From NCBI GenBank assembly GCA_900470445.1, contig UCAU01000006.1, positions 217,224 through 281,223 of the forward strand: 64,000 nt of DNA. The letters are read 5' to 3'. Shown here piece by piece: positions 1 to 9,760 of the stretch (positions are counted from its first letter, which is position 1; each line of letters begins with the position of its first letter). A program made the position numbers and the translations under genes. The notes beneath the pieces were generated by a model. The model searched no databases, had not been told where the DNA came from, and worked only from the letters and a program-made list of their open reading frames with translations. The stretch comes from Hyphomicrobiales bacterium. Its GTDB lineage: Bacteria; Pseudomonadota; Alphaproteobacteria; Rhizobiales; Devosiaceae.

Positions 1-1171
1 GATCAGCCAGTTCAAGGACCCCATTGTGGGCGAGGGCAAGGTGTTCCTCGACGTGGACGGGGAGACCATCGAGATCGGCATCGAGCGGCTGCATCTGGAG
101 CAGGACGCGGGCAAGTCGATCCACGACCAGCATCCCAATATGAGCTTTGTCGACCTCAACCGTTCGGGCGTGGCGCTGATGGAAATCGTCAGCAAGCCCG
201 ATCTGCGTTCGTCCGACGAGGCCAAGGCCTATCTGAGCAAGCTGCGCACCATCCTGCGGTATCTGGGCACCTGCGACGGCAATATGGAGCAGGGCTCCAT
301 GCGGGCCGACGTCAATGTGTCGGTGCGCCGCCCCGGTGGCGAATTCGGCACGCGCTGCGAAATCAAGAACGTCAATTCGGTGCGCTTTGCCGGACAGGCG
401 ATCGAATATGAAGCGCGCCGGCAGATCGATATTCTCGAAGATGGCGGCAGCATCGATCAGGAAACGCGGCTGTTCGATCCCAAGCTGGGCGAAACGCGCT
501 CCATGCGGTCCAAGGAAGAAGCGCATGATTATCGCTATTTCCCCGATCCGGATCTGCTGCCGCTCGAATTCGACGATGCGTTCATCGCCGCCTTGGCTGA
601 GAAGCTGCCCGAGCTGCCGGACGAAAAGCAGGCGCGCTTCATCGGCGACTATGGCGTGACGCCCTATGACGCCATGGTGCTGACGCTGGATCGCGAAACT
701 GCGGATTATTTCGAATCCGTGGTGGGTTTTGGCGGCACCAAGCGCGATGGCAAGGCCGTGGCCAATTTGCTCAATGCGGATGTGGCCGCCTATGCCAATA
801 GCCAGGGCCTGGCGGTGTGGGAAACCCACCTCAAGCCGAGCCAGATCGCCGGTATTGTCGATCTGGTCGCGGCAGGCACCATTTCGTCCAAGGGCGCCAA
901 GGACCTGCTGCAGATCGTGATCGCTGAGGAGCCCGAGGGCGAGCCGGCCGATATCGTCGAGCGCCGTGGCATGAAGCAGGTGACCGATATGGGGGCGATC
1001 GAGAAGATCGTCGACGAAATCATCGCGGCCAATCCGGATCAGGTCGCCAAGGTTTTGGCCAAGCCGACCATGATTGGCTGGTTTGTCGGCCAGGCGATGA
1101 AGGCCTCGGGCGGCAAGGCCAACCCGCAGGCGTTGAACGATCTGATGAAGAAGAAGCTGGGGATCGACTAG
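1..1171 (+). CDS. gatB: Asp-tRNA(Asn)/Glu-tRNA(Gln) amidotransferase subunit B, 5' end outside window
   Basis: GatB is the tRNA-binding and kinase subunit of the GatCAB complex, which phosphorylates and amidates misacylated Asp-tRNA(Asn) or Glu-tRNA(Gln). The visible 389 residues, read from base 2, are the C-terminal four fifths of a protein usually near 490 aa. Diagnostic strings are [46 protein letters not shown] and [13 protein letters not shown]. The last 140 residues match the YqeY-like tRNA-binding tail, including [11 protein letters not shown] and the ending MKKKLGID. The gene is truncated only by the window edge. An internal GTG at 26 is not the true start, because the frame runs open through base 2. 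Confidence 0.97.
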   Translation, partial: ISQFKDPIVGEGKVFLDVDGETIEIGIERLHLEQDAGKSIHDQHPNMSFVDLNRSGVALMEIVSKPDLRSSDEAKAYLSKLRTILRYLGTCDGNMEQGSMRADVNVSVRRPGGEFGTRCEIKNVNSVRFAGQAIEYEARRQIDILEDGGSIDQETRLFDPKLGETRSMRSKEEAHDYRYFPDPDLLPLEFDDAFIAALAEKLPELPDEKQARFIGDYGVTPYDAMVLTLDRETADYFESVVGFGGTKRDGKAVANLLNADVAAYANSQGLAVWETHLKPSQIAGIVDLVAAGTISSKGAKDLLQIVIAEEPEGEPADIVERRGMKQVTDMGAIEKIVDEIIAANPDQVAKVLAKPTMIGWFVGQAMKASGGKANPQALNDLMKKKLGID

Positions 1172-1210
1172 AGCCAGCGAAAGCTCGCTCCAAGCGGCCC
1201 GTAGCGGCTT

Positions 1211-1795
1211 CTAAATGGGCTTTCCCACCGTCATCGCATCCCTGAACACCGGGTCGGCGTCGAAGAATACGGGCTCCGGGGTCGCGCCCGTCGCGTCGAA
1301 GAAGCGGCTGATAAAGGCGCGGAACGAGGCGCAGAGGGCGATGTCGGAGATTTCGACATCGGTGAAGCCGACGGCGCGCAGGGCGTTGATATCGGCGCTG
1401 GTGATCCTGGAGGCGTCTCGGGCGACCTGCTCGGCATAGGCCAGCATTGCTACTTCTTTTTCCGACAGGCCCGCTGAGCGGTAGTCACGCTGCAGGGCGA
1501 GCACCATGTCCTTGGAGCCGAGCTCCTTGGTGAGCGAGCGGGCATAGACATGGGTGCAATAGGTCGAGGGGACCTGCTTGGCGGCGATAAAGGTGATGAG
1601 GCGCCAGGCGCGCATGCCGAGCGAGAAATTGGCCTTGATGCCTTCGGAAAACTGCTCGTAGAGCGGCAGCACTTCGGGTCGCGCGGTCCAGCAGCGGGTG
1701 GCTTCCATGACGAAGCCCATGCTGGTCTGTTCGTGTTGGTAGATCCGGGCGACCTCGCCGGTCGCCTCCTCCGGGGTGACAGTCTTGAGAAACAC
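1211..1795 (-). CDS. carboxymuconolactone decarboxylase (AhpD-like) family protein
   Basis: This 194-aa protein has the all-helical AhpD/CMD fold of peroxidase-related proteins (VTPEEATGEVARIYQ at the N-terminus, then a motif region near STYCTHVYARSL). Active AhpD proteins carry a CxxC pair plus a nearby His. Here the first Cys position is Ser (S-T-Y-C) and only one Cys remains, so a classic disulfide-cycling peroxidase mechanism is doubtful. The start is a GTG with GGAGAG six bases upstream. An in-frame TTG at 1987 would add 64 residues, but they are encoded by a palindromic repeat and have no family counterpart. The gene is convergent with gatB. Its substrate is unknown. Confidence 0.75.
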   Translation of the reverse strand: MFLKTVTPEEATGEVARIYQHEQTSMGFVMEATRCWTARPEVLPLYEQFSEGIKANFSLGMRAWRLITFIAAKQVPSTYCTHVYARSLTKELGSKDMVLALQRDYRSAGLSEKEVAMLAYAEQVARDASRITSADINALRAVGFTDVEISDIALCASFRAFISRFFDATGATPEPVFFDADPVFRDAMTVGKPI

Positions 1796-1855
1796 TGGTT
1801 GCTCTCCAGTTACCGCGGCGGGATCGTAGCGCCCCCGCGGTAAAAGGCCAATGCC

Positions 1856-2004
1856 CCTAGGACCAACCGACATTGGCTGATGCTGGCCTGCAAATGGCGA
1901 TTTTCTGCGCTTCCGGTGCTCACGTACCCAAATGTACGTTCCGCTCCGGTTCTCGAAAACCTCCACTTTCGGCTCAGCCTGAGCCAATGTCGATTGGTCC
2001 TAGG
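1856..2004. repeat. 149-bp intergenic palindromic repeat
   Basis: The outer 23 bp form a near-perfect inverted repeat (left arm CCTAGGACCAACCGACATTG at 1856 onward; the right arm ending at 2004 differs by one base over 23). The interior also folds back with roughly 70 percent matches as far as a central ACGTAC-CCAAAT-GTACGT hairpin near 1930, so the whole element can form one long stem. The EamA stop codon (TAG, reverse 2002-2000) lies inside the right-arm CCTAGG. Several frames stay open through the element and create false N-terminal extensions. Confidence 0.8.
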
Positions 2005-2893
2005 CGGGGGCGCGGCGCCCGAGCTTGAAGATGCGGCCATCGATGCAGAGCAGGCCGACAAAGACCAGCAGCATGCCCGCGATATGGACGGGCAGGATGA
2101 TTTCGCCCAGCAGGGTGACACCCAGAATGATGGCGACGACGGGGGAAATGAAGGTGTTGGAGGCAAAATTGGTTGCTCCGATGCGGGGGAGCAGCCGGTA
2201 CATGATCTGGAAGGTCAGCGCGGTCGAGAACAGGCCCAAGGCCAGCCAGGCGGCCCAGGTCTCGGGGCGGGTGGCGTGGGGCACGCCTTCGACGGCAAAG
2301 GCGACCGGCACCGAGACCACCGCCGCCCCGGTCAGGGCGATGGTGGCCAACGTCGTCGGCTCGACCATGCGGAAGCTGCGGGCGACGTTGAGCGTGACCG
2401 CATAGAGGATTGTCGCCAGGAGGCAGAAGCCAATGCCGATCAACTGGTCGCCGGCATGACCGCCGGTGAGGGCGGGAGAGGCCAGCAGGGCCGCGCCGGC
2501 AAAGCCGGCAATGACGCCCAGGGCCTTGTTGTATTTTGCCTTTTCGCCGCCGGGCCAGAAATGGGCGACCAGGACCGTGAGGATCGGGGTCAGCGCGTTG
2601 ATGATGGCGGTGAGCCCGCTGGGAATATGGGCCTGGCCGAGCGGGAACAGCGTGAAGGGCAGGGCATAGCTGAATACGCCAAGCAGGCCGAGCTTGAGAT
2701 AAAGCATGGGATCACGCGGCAGCGGCTTGCCCATGACGAAGAAAACGACCCAGCTGGCTATGGCCGCAATACTCACGCGGCCGGCGGCGACCCAGATCGG
2801 CCCCAACTCGCGAATCAGGATGGCGTTGAACAGGAACGAGCAGCCCCAGATGCTGCCGACAAAGATGAGCAAAGCCCAGTCACGCGTGGCCAT
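2000..2893 (-). CDS. EamA/DMT-family transporter
   Basis: A 297-aa inner-membrane protein with about ten hydrophobic segments and two EamA repeats, the drug/metabolite transporter (RhaT/YdcZ-like) architecture. The N-terminus WALLIFVGSIWGCSFLFNA and the second-repeat start LATILYAVTLNVARSF are typical. Members export amino acids, metabolites or drugs, and the substrate cannot be read from sequence. It uses an ATG start. The stop codon is supplied by the adjacent palindromic repeat, so the last residues (RRAPA) may have been changed by that insertion. The upstream 170 bp contain the divergent promoter region shared with the exported nucleosidase gene. Confidence 0.85.
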   Translation of the reverse strand: MATRDWALLIFVGSIWGCSFLFNAILIRELGPIWVAAGRVSIAAIASWVVFFVMGKPLPRDPMLYLKLGLLGVFSYALPFTLFPLGQAHIPSGLTAIINALTPILTVLVAHFWPGGEKAKYNKALGVIAGFAGAALLASPALTGGHAGDQLIGIGFCLLATILYAVTLNVARSFRMVEPTTLATIALTGAAVVSVPVAFAVEGVPHATRPETWAAWLALGLFSTALTFQIMYRLLPRIGATNFASNTFISPVVAIILGVTLLGEIILPVHIAGMLLVFVGLLCIDGRIFKLGRRAPA

Positions 2894-3069
2894 GTGATTC
2901 CTCCCCAGCCCATTAAGGAGCGGAACTTACGCCCGGTGAGAACAAAGGTCGAACCGATTTTGACGATGGCTGTCATCAGCGCCGCTGATGGGGATGCAGC
3001 CATGCAAGGCTGGCGATAGCCGGGCCGGATCGGGCTCACTAGTCTTTCCCGGCAAATAATGAGGGACTC

Positions 3070-3981
3070 ATGCTGAAAACAACGATCGCCGCATCTCTGC
3101 TTGCCGCCTTGGCCTGCGCCCCGGCGCTGGCCGCCGAAACGCTGGACGCCACGCCGCGTATCGCCGTGATGTCCGCCTTCGCGCCCGAATGGATTGTGCT
3201 GCAGGAGGCCCTGAGCGAGCGCAAGGACTACACGGTCAATGGCACAACCTTTGCGACCGGGCTGATCGAGGGCAAGCCCGTCGTGCTGTTCCTGACCGGG
3301 GTCAGCATGGTCAATGCGGCGATGACCTCGCAACTGGCGATGGACTTCTTCAATCTCGAAAGCATCGTGTTTTCCGGCATTGCCGGCGGCGTCAATCCGG
3401 AGCGGCATATCGGGGACGTCATCGTGCCCGCCCAGTGGGGGCAATATCTCGATGTGATCCTAGCGCGCGAGACCGCCGCGGGTGAATTCACGCCGCCGCC
3501 ATTCCTTGAGGCGCCGTTTCCCAATTTCGGCATGATCTTCCCGCAAAATGTTGGTGTTGCTCGGGAAGGGGCTGAACCAGAAGAGAAATTCTGGTTTGCG
3601 GTCGATCCGGATCTGCTGGCCGTAGCCGAAAAAGTGGCGGCCGATATCAATCTTGAAGACTGCGTCGAGGCCAATAAATGCCTGACGACCGCGCCGGGCA
3701 TTTATGTCGGCGGCAATGGCGTGTCGGGTGCGGCCTTCGTCGACAATGCCGCTTTCCGCGAATATGCCTTCGGCACGTTCGAAGCCCAGGTGCTGGACAT
3801 GGAAAGCGCGGCAGTCGCGCATGTCGCCTATGCCAACAAGGTGCCGTTCATCGCCTTCCGGTCGCTCTCGGACCTGGCCGGTGGCGGCGAAGGCGAGAAT
3901 GAGATGGGCACGTTCATGGGGCTGGCATCGGCCAATTCGGCAGCAGTGGTGACCGCGTTTATCGCCGCGCTGCCAAACTAA
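3070..3981 (+). CDS. exported nucleosidase of the phosphorylase (PNP/MTAN) superfamily
   Basis: This 303-aa protein starts with a clear Sec signal peptide (Lys, hydrophobic stretch, cleavage around APALAAE), so it should act in the periplasm. The rest is a PNP_UDP_1 domain resembling 5'-methylthioadenosine/S-adenosylhomocysteine nucleosidase: MSAFAPEWIVLQEAL, the glycine-rich GIAGGVNPERHIGDVIVP, the substrate motif DMESAAVAHVAY and FRSLSDLAGG with the catalytic-type Asp. It probably cleaves a nucleoside to base and sugar. GAGG precedes the ATG by about 7 bases. Its stop TAA overlaps the purN stop on the other strand. The true substrate and the physiological role are unknown. Confidence 0.8.
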   Translation: MLKTTIAASLLAALACAPALAAETLDATPRIAVMSAFAPEWIVLQEALSERKDYTVNGTTFATGLIEGKPVVLFLTGVSMVNAAMTSQLAMDFFNLESIVFSGIAGGVNPERHIGDVIVPAQWGQYLDVILARETAAGEFTPPPFLEAPFPNFGMIFPQNVGVAREGAEPEEKFWFAVDPDLLAVAEKVAADINLEDCVEANKCLTTAPGIYVGGNGVSGAAFVDNAAFREYAFGTFEAQVLDMESAAVAHVAYANKVPFIAFRSLSDLAGGGEGENEMGTFMGLASANSAAVVTAFIAALPN

Positions 3982-4565
3982 AGCGGCGCAATCTCGCCCG
4001 AGGCCAGCATGCGCAGCGCCTCGGGATAGATGCGATGTTCTTCGACCAGCACACGATCTGAAAGCGTGTCCGGGGTGTCACCCGGCAGGACCGGCACTTC
4101 GGCCTGCAGGATGGCGGCGCCCTCGTCGAGGCCCGGGGTCACGAAGTGTACAGTGCAGCCATGCACCTTGGCGCCGTCGGCAAGTGCTCGCTCGTGGGTA
4201 TGCAGCCCTCGGTAGAGCGGCAAAAGGGATGGGTGGATGTTGATCATCCGGCCGGCCCAGCGATTGACGAAATCTTCGCCCAGAATGCGCATGAAGCCGG
4301 CGAGGCAGACGATATCGACATCCCAGCTTTCGAGCGTCTGGGTCATGATATCCTCGAACATGTCCCGGCTGGGAAACTTGCTCTGCGCCAGCGACGCGGT
4401 GGCAATGCCCTGACTGGCTGCCAGGGCTAGGCCGGGAGCGGCAGCGCGATTGGATAGCACACCCACAATCTCGGCCGGAAAATCCGGCGCCTTGGCGGCC
4501 TCGATCAGCGCCTGCATATTGGAGCCGCGGCCCGAAATCAGGATGGCGACGCGCTTGCGGCTCAC
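3978..4565 (-). CDS. purN: phosphoribosylglycinamide formyltransferase
   Basis: PurN transfers a formyl group from 10-formyl-tetrahydrofolate to GAR, the third step of de novo purine synthesis. The 195-aa length is normal. Motifs are [14 protein letters not shown] for phosphate binding, the catalytic segment [13 protein letters not shown], and [15 protein letters not shown] with the conserved Asp. I chose the GTG at 4565 because it overlaps the purM stop as GTGA, the usual coupled purM-purN arrangement. A longer reading frame extends into purM without homology. The stop codon overlaps that of the nucleosidase gene on the opposite strand, so there is no room for a separate terminator. Confidence 0.96.
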   Translation of the reverse strand: MSRKRVAILISGRGSNMQALIEAAKAPDFPAEIVGVLSNRAAAPGLALAASQGIATASLAQSKFPSRDMFEDIMTQTLESWDVDIVCLAGFMRILGEDFVNRWAGRMINIHPSLLPLYRGLHTHERALADGAKVHGCTVHFVTPGLDEGAAILQAEVPVLPGDTPDTLSDRVLVEEHRIYPEALRMLASGEIAPL

Positions 4566-5638
4566 AGCGAGAGCTTGCCTTCGAAGGTGACCGGCTCGCC
4601 GGTTCGCTCGGTCAGCTTGCCGACGATAGCAGCGGTTTCGCCGGCGGCATTGAGCTGTTCGACCAGCTTTTCGGCATCCTCGGGCGTCACGGCGACCAGC
4701 ATGCCGACACCGCAATTGAAGGTGCGCAGCATTTCGCGCTCATTCATGCCGCCGATATGGCTGAGCCAGGCATAGACCTTGGGCACGGTGACGGCGTTGA
4801 GATCGACATGGGCTGCCAGATGGTCGGGCAGCACACGCGGGATATTATCGATGAAGCCGCCGCCGGTAATGTGGGCCAAAGCCTTGATGCCAATGCCGGC
4901 CTTGAGCGCGGCCAATAGCGGCTTCACATAGATGCGGGTGGGGGTGAGCAGCGCTTCGGACAGCGATTGACCGGGCGCAAAGGGCGCGTCCATGTACCAA
5001 TCAATGCCCGACAGCTCGACAATCTTGCGCACCAGCGAATAGCCGTTGGAATGCACGCCCGAGGAGGCAATGGCCACCAGAATGTCATCAGCGGCGATAT
5101 CGGGGCGGGGCAGGAGGGTGCCGCGCTCGGCAGCGCCGACGGCAAAGCCGGCCAGATCATAGTCATTGCCATGATACATGCCCGGCATTTCAGCGGTTTC
5201 CCCGCCGATCAGCGCGCAGCCGGCAATGCGGCAGCCCTCGGCAATGCCCGACACAATGGCCGTGCCCTGTTCGACGTCCAGCTTGCCGGTGGCGAAGTAA
5301 TCGAGGAAGAACAGCGGCTCGGCGCCCTGCACGATGATATCGTTGACGCACATGGCGACCAGGTCGATGCCGATGGTGGAATGATTGCCCGTATCGATGG
5401 CAATCTTGAGCTTGGTGCCCACCCCGTCATTGGCCGCGACCAGGACCGGATCGGTAAATCCGGCGGCCTTCAGATCGAACAGGCCGCCGAAGCCGCCGAT
5501 CTCGCCATCGGCGCCCGGGCGCCTAGTGGAGCGGACGGCGGGCTTGATGGCCTCGACCAGCGCATTGCCTGCATCGATGTCGACACCGGCCTGCTTGTAT
5601 GAGAGACCGTTTGATGTCAGGTTTTGAGGATCGGACAT
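4562..5638 (-). CDS. purM: phosphoribosylformylglycinamidine cyclo-ligase (AIR synthetase)
   Basis: PurM closes the imidazole ring of AIR using ATP in de novo purine synthesis. At 358 aa it matches the family. Visible motifs are [13 protein letters not shown] at the N-terminus, [43 protein letters not shown] and [14 protein letters not shown]. The ATG at 5638 begins [14 protein letters not shown], as in relatives. An upstream extension of 49 codons lies in the divergent promoter region and is rejected. It is cotranscribed with purN through a 4-bp overlap. Confidence 0.97.
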   Translation of the reverse strand: MSDPQNLTSNGLSYKQAGVDIDAGNALVEAIKPAVRSTRRPGADGEIGGFGGLFDLKAAGFTDPVLVAANDGVGTKLKIAIDTGNHSTIGIDLVAMCVNDIIVQGAEPLFFLDYFATGKLDVEQGTAIVSGIAEGCRIAGCALIGGETAEMPGMYHGNDYDLAGFAVGAAERGTLLPRPDIAADDILVAIASSGVHSNGYSLVRKIVELSGIDWYMDAPFAPGQSLSEALLTPTRIYVKPLLAALKAGIGIKALAHITGGGFIDNIPRVLPDHLAAHVDLNAVTVPKVYAWLSHIGGMNEREMLRTFNCGVGMLVAVTPEDAEKLVEQLNAAGETAAIVGKLTERTGEPVTFEGKLSL

Positions 5639-5771
5639 TGGCCTGGAACCGTTTGGGGAAAGCGTGCGCAAAGCCATTACCGGAAAGCCAAGGCGATTGC
5701 CAACTCCGACGCCGGAAGCTAGACGGCCTGATAGCTTCTCCACCACCACGACGCAAGGGCCGTACGGCAAG
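5639..5771. promoter_or_regulatory. divergent promoter region, purM / AI-2E-family gene
   Basis: A 133-bp gap between two divergent starts. On the minus strand TTGCGT and TATCAG are 17 bp apart ahead of purM. On the plus strand TTGCCA and TAGACG are 17 bp apart ahead of the AI-2E-family gene. Both are only fair sigma-70 matches, and no purine-repressor palindrome is obvious. Confidence 0.35.
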
Positions 5772-6863
5772 ATGACACTGCGCAATCAAGTCTTGATCTG
5801 GGTCGCATTCCTGGTGGTGCTGGTGCTGCTGCTTTGGCTGTTCCGCGGCATCCTGTTGCCCTTTGTGGTGGGCGCGGCACTGGCCTATCTGCTCAACCCG
5901 CTGGTCAACCAATTGCAGAAGTGGCGCTTCGGGCGCGGTTGGGCCACCGCAGTCGTATTGCTGAGCGTCATCACCATCTTTGTCAGCTTGTTCTTCATGC
6001 TGGTGCCGCTGATTGGCCAGCAGGTGATCGGCCTGATCCAGCGGCTACCTGGCTATGTTACCGATCTGCAGGCGCTGATCACCCGCTGGTCGCCCGAAAT
6101 CAACGAATGGCTGGGGCCGGAGCGGGCCGCTCAATTGCAGACCAGCATCAGCGGCATGGCTACGCAAGTGCTTGGCTTTATCGCTACGCTACCGGCCGAA
6201 CTGGTCAATATCGGCCTGACCGGGGCCGGAGTCATCGGCTTTACGCTGTTGACCCCGGTGGTGGCTTTCTACCTTTTGCTCGACTGGGAAGGCATGGTGC
6301 GCGGCTTGCAGGGGCTGCTGCCTCGGGATTCGCGAGGCGAAATCAACGGCATCCTCAGCGATATCGACAAGTCCATGGCCGGCGTTATTCGCGGGCAGGG
6401 CGGCGTGCTGCTGATCGACGCGGCCTATTATGCTACGGCGCTGAGCCTGCTCGGCCTAAACTTCGGATTAGCGGTTGGCCTGATGGCCGGGCTGCTCAGC
6501 TTCATTCCGTTTGTGGGCTTCGCTTTCGGCTTCGCGCTTTCGGTTGGCATCGCCATCGTGCAGTTCTGGCCCAATTACTGGATGGTGGTGGCGGTCTGCG
6601 CCATTTTCCTGGGCTGGCAATTCATTGAGGGCAATATTCTTTATCCCAAGCTGGTCGGCTCCTCGATCAACATCAACCCGGTCTGGTTGATGTTCGCGCT
6701 GCTGGCTTTTGGCGCCCTGTTCGGCTTTGTAGGCCTGCTGCTGGCAGTGCCGCTGGCGGCGATCGTTGCCGTGCTGATCCGCTATGGGGTCAGGAAATAC
6801 AAAGCCAGCGCGCTCTACCAAGGCACCAATGGGGACGCCGATGGCGACGCCAGCGCGGCCTGA
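5772..6863 (+). CDS. AI-2E (PerM/YdiK-like) family transporter
   Basis: A 363-aa inner-membrane protein of the AI-2E/PerM family with seven or eight predicted membrane helices. The N-terminal pair of hydrophobic segments ([15 protein letters not shown] and [17 protein letters not shown]), the middle amphipathic region, and the C-terminal helices around [20 protein letters not shown] are characteristic. Members include putative autoinducer exporters and sodium/proton antiporters, so the substrate is not assigned. The start is the ATG at 5772, because the 36 preceding in-frame codons are polar, proline/threonine-rich and lie in the promoter region. hdaA starts one base after the stop, suggesting cotranscription. 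Confidence 0.85.
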   Translation: MTLRNQVLIWVAFLVVLVLLLWLFRGILLPFVVGAALAYLLNPLVNQLQKWRFGRGWATAVVLLSVITIFVSLFFMLVPLIGQQVIGLIQRLPGYVTDLQALITRWSPEINEWLGPERAAQLQTSISGMATQVLGFIATLPAELVNIGLTGAGVIGFTLLTPVVAFYLLLDWEGMVRGLQGLLPRDSRGEINGILSDIDKSMAGVIRGQGGVLLIDAAYYATALSLLGLNFGLAVGLMAGLLSFIPFVGFAFGFALSVGIAIVQFWPNYWMVVAVCAIFLGWQFIEGNILYPKLVGSSININPVWLMFALLAFGALFGFVGLLLAVPLAAIVAVLIRYGVRKYKASALYQGTNGDADGDASAA

Positions 6864-6864
6864 C

Positions 6865-7596
6865 ATGGACGAGACGGGTGCCGCAAGGGGGCAGCTTGCC
6901 TTCGAGCTGCCGCATGTTCCTGCCCAAGGCGAAGGCGATTTCCTGGTGGGCGAGGGCAATGCCCTGGCGCATGGGCGGATCCTGGCCTTTCCGCATTGGT
7001 CCGAGCCGCTGACGCTGCTGATCGGGCCGGCGGCCTCGGGCAAATCGCATCTGGCGCGGATTTTCGCCGATCGCAGCGGTGCGCATTTCGCGGGAGTGGA
7101 TGAGCTGGAGGCGCTGGCGACGCAGGGCGGGCAGCAACCCCTGATTGTCGAGGACGTGGATCGGCTGGGTTATGACGAGGCGGGGCTGTTTCACCTGCTC
7201 AACCAATCGATGCGCGACCAGCGCGCCATCTTGCTGACGGCGCGCGAAGAGGTTGCGCAATGGCCGCTGGCGACCGATGATGTCCGCTCTCGGGCCCGGC
7301 GGGCGACCGCGTTCAGCCTCGAAATGACGGACGACATTCAATTGTCACAGATGTTCGTGAAACTGTTCGGCGATCGGCAGATCAAGGTCGATCCCAGAAT
7401 CATCGGCTACCTCGTGGCGCGCATGGAGCGCTCTACCGAGGAAGTCGCGATTCTTGCTGACCTCATGGATAGGCTGGCCCTGGCAAAGGGTACGGCCATT
7501 ACCCGCAGCATCGCCGCCGATGCGCTCGACCGCCGCGCGGTCGCTCGCGGCGCGGTGCAGCACGAACAGGATTGGGATGGGCCGGACGATGAATGA
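6865..7596 (+). CDS. hdaA: DnaA-like regulatory ATPase HdaA
   Basis: A 243-aa protein matching the AAA+ core of DnaA without the N-terminal DnaB-binding part or the C-terminal DNA-binding domain, as in alphaproteobacterial HdaA/E. coli Hda. Hda with the sliding clamp stimulates hydrolysis of DnaA-bound ATP and so limits initiation. The P-loop reads [13 protein letters not shown], followed by a Walker B-like IVEDVDRLG and a sensor segment [14 protein letters not shown] clamp-binding QLxF-type sequence, GQLAFELP, sits near residues 9-16, as expected. The start was taken at ATG 6865, one base after the upstream stop; ATG 6841 is possible. It overlaps ppk1 by 8 bp. Confidence 0.88.
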   Translation: MDETGAARGQLAFELPHVPAQGEGDFLVGEGNALAHGRILAFPHWSEPLTLLIGPAASGKSHLARIFADRSGAHFAGVDELEALATQGGQQPLIVEDVDRLGYDEAGLFHLLNQSMRDQRAILLTAREEVAQWPLATDDVRSRARRATAFSLEMTDDIQLSQMFVKLFGDRQIKVDPRIIGYLVARMERSTEEVAILADLMDRLALAKGTAITRSIAADALDRRAVARGAVQHEQDWDGPDDE

Positions 7597-9760
7597 AATG
7601 AGCGATTTCGCCGAAGCGGACGCCGGCGTGCCCGATGCCGAAGCGCTGCGCACCAGCCCGGCCCGGTTCGTCAACCGCGAAGTCAGCTGGTTGCAGTTCA
7701 ATATGCGCGTGCTCGAAGAGGCCGGCAATGAGAGCCACCCGCTGCTCGAGCGCCTGCGCTTCGTATCGATCTCGGCCAATAATCTCGATGAATTCTACAT
7801 GGTCCGTGTGGCCGGCCTGAAAGGCCAGTTGCGGGCAGGGCTATCCAAGCAGAGCGCCGATGGCCTGACGCCGGCCGAGCAGCTCGAGGAAATCGCCACG
7901 CTGGCCCAGCACCTGCAGCTGGAGCAGCAGGACCATTGGCAGAGCCTGCGCGAGGAATTGTTCGCGCAGAATGTGGTGATCCACGAAGAAGATGACCTCA
8001 GCGCCGACCAGGTCAATTACCTACAAAAGTTGTTCCGCGAGGAAATCTTTCCCGTGCTGACGCCGATCGCAGTCGATCCGGCCCATCCATTCCCGTTCAT
8101 TCCCAATCTGGGCCTGGCCCTGGCTTTCGAGCTGCGCCGTCCCGATAGCGACCAGCCGCTGACCGCCCTGGTGCGCATTCCGAGCAATCTCGATCGCTTC
8201 ATCACGCTGCCCAGCGGGCTGGTATCGGAAGGGCGGACTGAAGTCGTTACGATAGATACCCTGGTCAAGTTGTTCTTCCACAAGATGTTTCCGGGACACG
8301 AAGTCGTCGGCTCCGGAGCCTTCCGGGTCATCCGCGACAGCGAAATCGAAATCGACGACGAAGCGGCCGACCTCGTGGTAGAATTCGAATCCGCCTTGCG
8401 CCAGCGCCGCCGCGGCCAGGTGATCCGGCTCGAAATCGAAAGTTCGACGCCGCGGGCGCTCAAGCGCCAGATCGGCGAACAGCTGGGCGTCAAGGATGGC
8501 GATATCTTTGAGGTGCAGGGTTTCCTGGGGTTGGCCGATGCGCGCAAGGTTTGCGATGTCGAACGGCCCGACCTCAAGTTCACCCCCTATCTGGCGCGGT
8601 TCCCCGAGCGCATTCGCGACTATAATGGCGACAGCTTTGCCGCAATTCGCGCCAAGGACATCTTGGTCCACCATCCGTTCGAGAGTTTTGACGTGGTGGC
8701 GCAGTTCCTGATGCAGGCGGCGCGCGATCCCGATGTGGTTGCCATCAAGCAGACGCTCTATCGCACGTCGTCGGATAGTCCGATCATCAAGGCGCTGGTG
8801 ATGGCCGCGGAAGCCGGCAAGTCGGTGACGTGCCTGGTCGAGCTCAAGGCGCGCTTTGACGAAGAAGCCAATATCCGCTGGGCGCGCGATCTCGAGCGGG
8901 CCGGGGCGCAGGTGGTGTTCGGCTTTATCGAGCTCAAGACCCACGCCAAGATGAGCCAGGTGGTGCGCCGCGAGAAGGGCAAGCTGGTCAGCTATTGCCA
9001 TATCGGCACGGGCAATTATCACCCGATCACCGCCAAGATTTATACCGATCTCAGCTACTTCACCATCGACCCGGCGATTACGCGGGACGTGGCGCGGGTG
9101 TTCAATTTCATCACCGGCTATGCCCGCCCGACCGAGCTCGAGACCATAGCGGTTTCCCCGGTCAATCTGCGGCAGACGCTGATCGAGGATATCGGCCGCG
9201 AAATCGAGCATGCCCGCCAGGGCAAGCCGGCCAGCATCCTGCTCAAGATGAATTCGCTGGTCGATCCGCAGGTGATCGATGCGCTTTATGATGCCAGCCA
9301 GGCCGGCGTGAAGGTCGATCTGATCGTGCGCGGCATCTGCTGTCTGCGGCCGGGCATTCCTGGTTTCTCGGAGAATATCCGGGTCAAATCGATTGTCGGG
9401 CGCTTCCTCGAGCACAGCCGCATCTATTGCTTCGGCAATGGCGAGCCCATGCCCAATCCGAATGCGCGGGTCTATATTTCGTCGGCCGATATCATGGGCC
9501 GCAACCTTGATGGGCGGGTGGAAATCATGGTGCCCATTCTCAACAAGACCGTGCATAAGCAGATCCTGGACCGGATTCTGGTTGCCTATCTGCGCGACAA
9601 CCAGCAGAGCTGGGAAGTATTGCCGGATGGCAGTTCGCACCGTATTCGCATGGCTGAAGGCGAAGAGCCGTTCAATGCGCACGATTATTTCATGACCAAT
9701 CCGTCGCTGTCGGGTCGCGGCAGCGCCGGAATAGGTGAGGGCGACGAGGATACGGTTTGA
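7589..9760 (+). CDS. ppk1: polyphosphate kinase 1
   Basis: PPK1 reversibly makes inorganic polyphosphate from ATP. The 723-aa protein has the four-domain layout: N-terminal helical domain with [19 protein letters not shown] near residue 30, head domain, and two phospholipase D-like catalytic domains. The two conserved active-site histidines are in [15 protein letters not shown] and in [13 protein letters not shown]. The ATG at 7589 overlaps the hdaA stop (ATGAATGA), so translation is probably coupled. It is followed by ppx with another overlap, placing synthesis and hydrolysis of polyphosphate in one operon with a replication regulator. Confidence 0.97.
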   Translation: MNEMSDFAEADAGVPDAEALRTSPARFVNREVSWLQFNMRVLEEAGNESHPLLERLRFVSISANNLDEFYMVRVAGLKGQLRAGLSKQSADGLTPAEQLEEIATLAQHLQLEQQDHWQSLREELFAQNVVIHEEDDLSADQVNYLQKLFREEIFPVLTPIAVDPAHPFPFIPNLGLALAFELRRPDSDQPLTALVRIPSNLDRFITLPSGLVSEGRTEVVTIDTLVKLFFHKMFPGHEVVGSGAFRVIRDSEIEIDDEAADLVVEFESALRQRRRGQVIRLEIESSTPRALKRQIGEQLGVKDGDIFEVQGFLGLADARKVCDVERPDLKFTPYLARFPERIRDYNGDSFAAIRAKDILVHHPFESFDVVAQFLMQAARDPDVVAIKQTLYRTSSDSPIIKALVMAAEAGKSVTCLVELKARFDEEANIRWARDLERAGAQVVFGFIELKTHAKMSQVVRREKGKLVSYCHIGTGNYHPITAKIYTDLSYFTIDPAITRDVARVFNFITGYARPTELETIAVSPVNLRQTLIEDIGREIEHARQGKPASILLKMNSLVDPQVIDALYDASQAGVKVDLIVRGICCLRPGIPGFSENIRVKSIVGRFLEHSRIYCFGNGEPMPNPNARVYISSADIMGRNLDGRVEIMVPILNKTVHKQILDRILVAYLRDNQQSWEVLPDGSSHRIRMAEGEEPFNAHDYFMTNPSLSGRGSAGIGEGDEDTV

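Noticed and set aside
1796-1987. 64-residue N-terminal extension of the CMD-family protein
   Set aside because: It is encoded by the palindromic repeat and a better GTG with GGAGAG upstream exists at 1795.
1880-3019. 379-codon plus-strand frame running through the palindromic repeat and opposite EamA
   Set aside because: Composition is Gly/Gln/Asp-rich, it lacks family motifs, and EamA on the other strand has a proper membrane profile.
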